Both the position numbers and the translations under genes were made by a program. Under the pieces are notes generated by a model. The model was not told the DNA's origin and made no database searches. It saw only the letters and a program-made list of their open reading frames with translations. 64,000 bases of DNA. Origin: Rhizobium sp. R635. Its GTDB lineage: Bacteria > Pseudomonadota > Alphaproteobacteria > Rhizobiales > Rhizobiaceae. The stretch is from contig NZ_LOKX01000033.1 in assembly GCF_002211285.1 (NCBI RefSeq), positions 248,001 to 312,000 of the forward strand. The letters run 5' to 3'. Shown one piece after another: positions 59,979 through 64,000 of the stretch. Numbering within the stretch: position 1 is the stretch's first letter; every line of letters starts with the position of its first letter.

Positions 59979-60632
59979 ATGTCGGAACAATCAGCCGCAA
60001 CGCGCCGGCGATCGCCCCAGCCTATCGGCCAGCCGCGCCGCATTCCGAGCCAGCAGCGTGGACGCGAGCGCTTCGAAAAGATCCTCGCCGTCGCGGCGGA
60101 ACTGATCGAAAGCAATGGCAGCGATGGCTTGAAGATGAGCGAGATCGTCGAAAAGGCCGGCCTTTCCTTCGGCGCCCTCTATCAGTATTTCCCCGACAAG
60201 ACTTCGATCATCCGGACATTGGCCGAGCGCTTCAACGAGCAGGGCAGGCGATGCGTCGAGGTCGAGCTGGAGAAGGTGACGGACACCGAAAGTCTGCGCA
60301 TCGCGCTCTGCGTCATCGCGGATGAATATTATGCTTTCTTCCGCCGCGAACCCGTGATGCGCGATATCTGGCATGCGACCCACACGGACAAGCTTCTTCA
60401 GGAGGTCGATGCCGAGGACATGGAATTCCATGCGCAGGCCCTGCTTTCGGTGCTACAACGACTATGGCCGGCGCGGACCGAGACCGAGCTTCTGGCCATT
60501 GCCCGGCTGACGATGCAGTTGCTGGCAGCCGCGGTTCGCTACGCGGTTTCGCTCGACGAGGAAGAAGGTGCGCGGGCGATCGCGCTCTTCAAGATGATGC
60601 AGGTTGCCGATATCGACCGGTTGCTCGGCTGA
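59979..60632 (+). CDS. TetR-family transcriptional regulator
   Basis: A 217-residue TetR regulator from ATG 59979, with AAGGAG six bases upstream; a TTG at 59955 is rejected. The first 30 residues are Arg/Pro/Gln-rich. The helix-turn-helix is DGLKMSEIVEKAGLSFGALYQYFPDKTSII near residues 48-77. The ligand-binding part (about residues 85-217) belongs to the AcrR-like group. Its operator region is probably the triple half-site at 59903-59951, and the divergent DUF1772 gene its target. Confidence 0.9.
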   Translation: MSEQSAATRRRSPQPIGQPRRIPSQQRGRERFEKILAVAAELIESNGSDGLKMSEIVEKAGLSFGALYQYFPDKTSIIRTLAERFNEQGRRCVEVELEKVTDTESLRIALCVIADEYYAFFRREPVMRDIWHATHTDKLLQEVDAEDMEFHAQALLSVLQRLWPARTETELLAIARLTMQLLAAAVRYAVSLDEEEGARAIALFKMMQVADIDRLLG

Positions 60633-60707
60633 CGGCTGTCTTCCGTCTGGAAACCGGCCGCTCTTGCTGCTATTGCCGCTTTAACGTCAGCCGAAGGAGA
60701 GAGCCGC

Positions 60708-61403
60708 ATGATCCAGACCACATTCCCCGACCGCGCTATCATGGCGGAACTGCTGGCAAAGATGCTCTGGGAGATCAAGGCGGTGCACTTCAACGCCGAG
60801 ACGCCCTATAAATATGCCTCCGGCATCATGAGCCCCGTCTATATCGACTGCCGCAAGCTCCTGTCCTTCCCGCGCGTCCGCTCGACGGTGATGGATTTTG
60901 CCGCCAGCACGCTCCTGCGCGATGCCGGCTTCGAGCAGTTCGATTGCATCGCCGGCGGCGAAACCGCGGGCATTCCCTTCGCCGCACTGCTTGCCGATCG
61001 TCTCGGCCTGCCGATGATCTATGTCCGCAAGAAGCCGAAGGGCCATGGCCGCAACGCGCAGATCGAGGGCGAGATGAAAGAAGGTTCGCGCGTCCTTGTC
61101 ATCGAGGATCTGACGACGGCCGGCGGCAGCATGTTCACCTTCATCGATGCCGTTCGCGCTGCCGGCGGCATCGTCGATCATGGCATCGCGCTTTTCTTCT
61201 ACGGCATTTTCCCGGAAGCCCACCATCGCTTCGCCAATGGCAAGGTCCGGCTCCATTATATCGCCACCTGGCGCGAAGTTCTCGCGATCGCCAAGCAGCA
61301 GAAGCTCTTCGACGAGAAGACGCTGTCGGAAGTCGAGGCCTTCCTCGATGCGCCGCTCGCCTGGTCGGCGAGGAATGGTGGTGTCAGTGAGCTTTCGCTC
61401 TAG
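60708..61403 (+). CDS. pyrE: Orotate phosphoribosyltransferase
   Basis: A 231-residue enzyme with GAAGGAG before ATG. The PRPP-binding motif is VLVIEDLTTAGGSMFTFIDAV near residues 127-147, and the orotate/PRPP loop YVRKKPKGHGRNAQIEG lies ahead of it. It makes OMP from orotate. The sequence is of the longer alphaproteobacterial type. pyrC is 3.4 kb upstream, with unrelated genes between. Confidence 0.95.
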   Translation: MIQTTFPDRAIMAELLAKMLWEIKAVHFNAETPYKYASGIMSPVYIDCRKLLSFPRVRSTVMDFAASTLLRDAGFEQFDCIAGGETAGIPFAALLADRLGLPMIYVRKKPKGHGRNAQIEGEMKEGSRVLVIEDLTTAGGSMFTFIDAVRAAGGIVDHGIALFFYGIFPEAHHRFANGKVRLHYIATWREVLAIAKQQKLFDEKTLSEVEAFLDAPLAWSARNGGVSELSL

Positions 61404-61465
61404 CCTTTTGACAAAAGCTCGCTTAATCGATTGAAGAACGCGTAGATCCTGTTGGGAGGAATTCG

Positions 61466-62392
61466 ATGATTTTGTGCTGCGGCGAAGCCTTGATCGACAT
61501 GCTGCCGAGGGACACGACCCTTGGTGAAAAGGGCTTTGCGCCCTATGCCGGCGGTGCGATCTTCAACACCGCCATCGCGCTCGGCCGCCTCGGCATCCCC
61601 ACCGCCTTCTTCACCGGTATCGCCGACGACATGATGGGCGAAATCCTGCTTGCGACGCTGAAGGCGAGCAACGTCGATTACAGCCCATGCGCCATCACCC
61701 CGCGCCCTTCGACGATCGCCTTCGTCAAGCTGGTCAACGGCCAGGCGACCTATGCCTTCTACGATGAAGGCACGGCAGGCCGGATGATCACCGAAGCCGA
61801 CCTGCCGGCGCTTGGTGACGATTGCGAAGCGCTGCATTTCGGCGCCATCAGCCTGATCCCAAGCCCCTGCGGCGAAACCTACGAAGCACTGCTCGACCGC
61901 GAAGCCGCCCGGCGCGTCATCTCGCTCGATCCGAACATCCGCCCCGGCTTCATCAAGGACAAGCAGGCGCATATGGCGCGCATCAGGCGTATGGCCGCAA
62001 AATCCGACATCATCAAATTCTCCGACGAGGATCTCGAATGGTTCGGCCTTTCAGGCGACCATGACACACTCGCGGCCCACTGGCTCGCCCATGGCGCCAA
62101 GCTCGTCGTCATCACCAAGGGCGCCGAAGGCGCCTCCGGCTATACCAGGGATCGCAAGGTAACGGTGCCGAGCGAGCGCGTTGCCGTCGTCGATACGGTC
62201 GGCGCCGGCGATACCTTCGACGCCGGCGTGCTGGCCTCGCTGAAGATGGATAATCTGCTGACCAAGCAACAGGTCGCCTCACTCGACGAAAAGGCGGTGC
62301 GCAACGCCCTGACGCTCGGCGCCAAAGCCGCGGCCGTCACCGTGTCCCGCGCCGGCGCCAACCCGCCCTGGGCGCGGGAGATCGGGCTTTAG
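61466..62392 (+). CDS. frk: Fructokinase (PfkB family)
   Basis: A 308-residue PfkB kinase, GGGAGGA before ATG. Starts MILCCGEALIDMLPRDT, the fructokinase form, with PYAGGAIFNTAIALGRLG and the second PfkB signature DTVGAGDTFDAGVLASL containing the catalytic Asp. It phosphorylates fructose at O6. It would complete the pathway begun by FrcBCA uptake 7 kb upstream. Other PfkB specificities (2-keto-3-deoxygluconate) are less likely by the N-terminal motif. Confidence 0.88.
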   Translation: MILCCGEALIDMLPRDTTLGEKGFAPYAGGAIFNTAIALGRLGIPTAFFTGIADDMMGEILLATLKASNVDYSPCAITPRPSTIAFVKLVNGQATYAFYDEGTAGRMITEADLPALGDDCEALHFGAISLIPSPCGETYEALLDREAARRVISLDPNIRPGFIKDKQAHMARIRRMAAKSDIIKFSDEDLEWFGLSGDHDTLAAHWLAHGAKLVVITKGAEGASGYTRDRKVTVPSERVAVVDTVGAGDTFDAGVLASLKMDNLLTKQQVASLDEKAVRNALTLGAKAAAVTVSRAGANPPWAREIGL

Positions 62393-62409
62393 AGCCAGCG
62401 GCACCAGAC

Positions 62410-62763
62410 ATGATTGCCCACATCCGGCGTCTTTTACAGTTTTTTGCTCCGCATTGTCGCGAAGTGGAGACTAATGAAAGACTGTTGAAAATGATTGACG
62501 ACAGGGGCTCGTGGCAGGGGGCTCACAACCTCTTCCAGCATATCCGCCATAAGACATTACGGGCAGAGCGAGCATCCGATGATGTCGGGCAGGCTCAGTA
62601 TCTCTTCGAAGAAGCCTGCGCGAAATCTCTGTACAACCTCTCTGGAGCGACCGCTCCGTTTGATACAGATTCGCCGTTTTGGATAGCTTCAAACGCCTTG
62701 TCTCTTGCAAGGCGGCTAAACCTTGATCCGATCGAGGTCGTGGATATTCTGGTTGAGGCTTAA
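62410..62763 (+). CDS. Hypothetical protein
   Basis: A 117-residue frame 17 bases after frk. No ribosome site is seen at the ATG at 62410, and a start at 62491 would give 90 residues. The predicted product is largely helical and soluble (MIDDRGSWQGAHNLFQHIRH, then FWIASNALSLARRLNLDP), with no recognised motif. Base composition is less GC-rich than its neighbours, which suggests recent acquisition or decay. It could be a small-island gene. Function unknown. Confidence 0.5.
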   Translation: MIAHIRRLLQFFAPHCREVETNERLLKMIDDRGSWQGAHNLFQHIRHKTLRAERASDDVGQAQYLFEEACAKSLYNLSGATAPFDTDSPFWIASNALSLARRLNLDPIEVVDILVEA

Positions 62764-63083
62764 GCGCGACGTCTCGATTCCCTCTTCTCCCCAGTGGGGA
62801 GAAGGTGCCCGTAGGGCGGATGAGGGGGCCGTTGAACTCAGGTCTTTCCACGCCTCTACTGGGTTCGGCCACAGTTGTGTCGTCGTAATTGTGGCCAGAG
62901 CGCTACTGTTGGTGGAATAGGATTTACGCAAGGGCCGTGTGGCCCCCTCATCCGCCTGCCGGCACCTTCTCCCCGAGGGGAGAAGAGATATGCGGCAACG
63001 TTTCGATCCTCTCTTCTCCGATCGGTGCCTACCCGAAAGACCGGTCGGCACCGATCGATCAGGAGGCTGTCCGGGGAGCCACG
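62764..63083. other. Gene-free region with two inverted intergenic repeats
   Basis: About 320 bases between the hypothetical gene and otsA. It holds two near-identical inverted repeats (next entry) and, at 63020-63056, a hairpin with arms GATCGGTGCC/GGCACCGATC downstream of otsA. No coding frame is supported. Confidence 0.5.
62782..62987. repeat. Pair of inverted GC-rich repeats (REP/BIME-like)
   Basis: Copy 1 at 62782-62830 and copy 2 at 62941-62987 are nearly exact reverse complements. Each has a CTTCTCCCC/GGGGAGAAG hairpin followed by an AAGGTGCC...GGCGGATGAGGGGGCC-type arm. The 110 bases between have no gene. The 23-base end at 62944-62966 also occurs at 41853-41875. Confidence 0.7.
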
Positions 63084-64000
63084 CTACGGCCGAAGCTCGG
63101 CAGCGACCACCAGGTCGTGCAAGAAGTCTTTGCACCAAAGCGAGACATCGTGAGAGAGCAGATGTTCCATCATCATGCTCCAGCGGTCGCGGCGCTCTTC
63201 GAGGGACATCGCAAGGCCCCTGGCAAGCGCATTGGCAGTGCCTTCGACGTCGTAGGGGTTGACCAGCAATGCGCCCTTCAACTCTCGTGCTGCGCCGGCG
63301 AAGCGCGATAGCACCAAGACGCCCGGACGATCAGGGTTCTGGGCGGCGACATATTCCTTGGCGACGAGGTTCATGCCGTCGCGTAGCGGCGTCACCAGCC
63401 CGATCGTCGCCAGGCGGTAGAGGCCGGCGAGCACGCTGCGGCTGACCGATCGGTTGACATAGCGGATCGGCACCCAGTCGACCGTCCCGACGGCGCCGTT
63501 CACGCGGCCTGCCTGTTCGGCGACCATCTTCTGCATATGCTCGTATTCGGGGACTTCCGATCGCGATTTCGGCGTTACCTGTAGATAGGTGACCTTGTTC
63601 TGGTAGGCAGGATTGCCAGTGAGAAAGCGTTCGAACGCTTCCAGCCGCTGAATGATGCCTTTCGAATAATCGAGGCGATCGACCCCGATGATCATGTCCC
63701 GCCCTTCAATGCTGCGCCGGGTCTTCTGCACCATGACATTGTCTGCGGCTCTCTCGGCGAATTCGGCGAAGGCCGAGGTTTCGATCCCGATCGGATAGGC
63801 GCCGGCCTTGAAGATCCGCCCGTGGGAATCGAACAATCCATTTCCAAGGTCGTCGCCAATGCCCTCCCGTCTGAGATAGCCGGCGAAGTTCTGGAGATCG
63901 TAATCGGTCTGGAAGCCGACGAGATCGTAATGGGAGAGGCCGCGCATGATTTCTTCATGAACGGGCATCGTGACGAGAATGTCGGCCGGCGGCCAGGGAA
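63084..64000 (-). CDS. otsA: Trehalose-6-phosphate synthase, C-terminal part (runs off the window)
   Basis: The frame is open to the window edge (PWPPADILVTMPVHEEIMRG...), so the N terminus is missing. About 305 residues of a GT20 glycosyltransferase are seen: HYDLVGFQTDYDLQNF, IGVDRLDYSKGIIQRLEAFE, EVPEYEHMQKMVAE, and the phosphosugar/UDP region PLRDGMNLVAKEYVAAQNP with LVLSRFAGAARELKGALLVNPYD. OtsA joins UDP-glucose and glucose-6-phosphate for trehalose, an osmoprotectant. otsB is not in the window. The stop lies at 63084. Confidence 0.95.
   Translation of the reverse strand, partial: PWPPADILVTMPVHEEIMRGLSHYDLVGFQTDYDLQNFAGYLRREGIGDDLGNGLFDSHGRIFKAGAYPIGIETSAFAEFAERAADNVMVQKTRRSIEGRDMIIGVDRLDYSKGIIQRLEAFERFLTGNPAYQNKVTYLQVTPKSRSEVPEYEHMQKMVAEQAGRVNGAVGTVDWVPIRYVNRSVSRSVLAGLYRLATIGLVTPLRDGMNLVAKEYVAAQNPDRPGVLVLSRFAGAARELKGALLVNPYDVEGTANALARGLAMSLEERRDRWSMMMEHLLSHDVSLWCKDFLHDLVVAAELRP

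Noticed and set aside
62782..62987. Insertion sequence
   Set aside because: The inverted arms suggest one, but the 110-base interior has no transposase and no target duplication could be recognised. Kept as a repeat pair only.
1..64000. CRISPR array or prophage
   Set aside because: No regularly spaced direct repeats, cas genes, or phage structural or integrase genes were seen.

Overview
The window is chromosomal DNA of a fast-growing rhizobium, most likely the Rhizobium leguminosarum/etli group. The evidence is gene content and order: lptCAB-rpoN-hpf-ptsN, rpmH-rnpA-yidC-engB, dapD-dapE beside truA-fmt-def, and the frcRBCAK fructose locus known from Sinorhizobium. GC-rich codon use and rhizobial intergenic repeats agree. 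I see no prophage, insertion sequence, CRISPR array or rRNA. This inference rests on remembered families and gene order, not on a search.

Layout. 1-3 kb: a partial NUDIX-like gene, a CoxG-like protein, a GNAT acetyltransferase, and the leftward set sppA-ihfB-lapA. 3.2-8.5 kb: LPS export (lptC, lptA, lptB), then sigma-54 (rpoN), ribosome hibernation factor (hpf) and nitrogen PTS IIA (ptsN), closed by a terminator. 8.5-13.3 kb leftward: a dCache chemoreceptor, ribokinase, rmuC. 13.6-16.7 kb rightward: def, a FitAB-type toxin-antitoxin pair with its own promoter and operator, fmt, truA. 16.7-19.4 kb leftward: dapD, dapE and a membrane protein. 19.6-24 kb: LOG protein, EF-hand protein, pyrimidine 5'-nucleotidase, ada and a PEP-mutase-like enzyme. 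24-30.4 kb: argB, an ECF sigma/anti-sigma/fasciclin module, then engB, yidC, rnpA and rpmH read leftward from one strong promoter. 30.7-34.6 kb: a second chemoreceptor, an orphan histidine kinase and tRNA-Arg(ACG).

34.6-42 kb is the accessory-looking part: YciI protein, two TetR regulators, small secreted proteins, an SDR, a PmtA-like methyltransferase and an aldo/keto reductase, with several intergenic repeats. At 42.04-42.16 kb lies a gene-free block of three hairpins, each with a CTCCTCC anti-Shine-Dalgarno loop, ending in a terminator. I call it an alpha-r14/NfeR1-type small RNA. 42.2-50.6 kb: a lipoprotein hydrolase, a two-gene hydroxyproline-type catabolic unit, a GGDEF-EAL protein, and a winged-helix/TPR regulator divergent from cupin and RidA-like genes.

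50.6-56.2 kb is the fructose uptake locus: a FucU/RbsD mutarotase and the ROK repressor FrcR leftward, FrcB, FrcC, FrcA and FrcK rightward, with a candidate FrcR operator in the divergent region. Fructokinase sits 5 kb downstream. pyrC and pyrE flank a diguanylate cyclase, a glyoxalase-like protein and a divergent DUF1772/TetR pair with a strong operator. The window ends in a hypothetical gene, a pair of inverted intergenic repeats and the 3' part of otsA.
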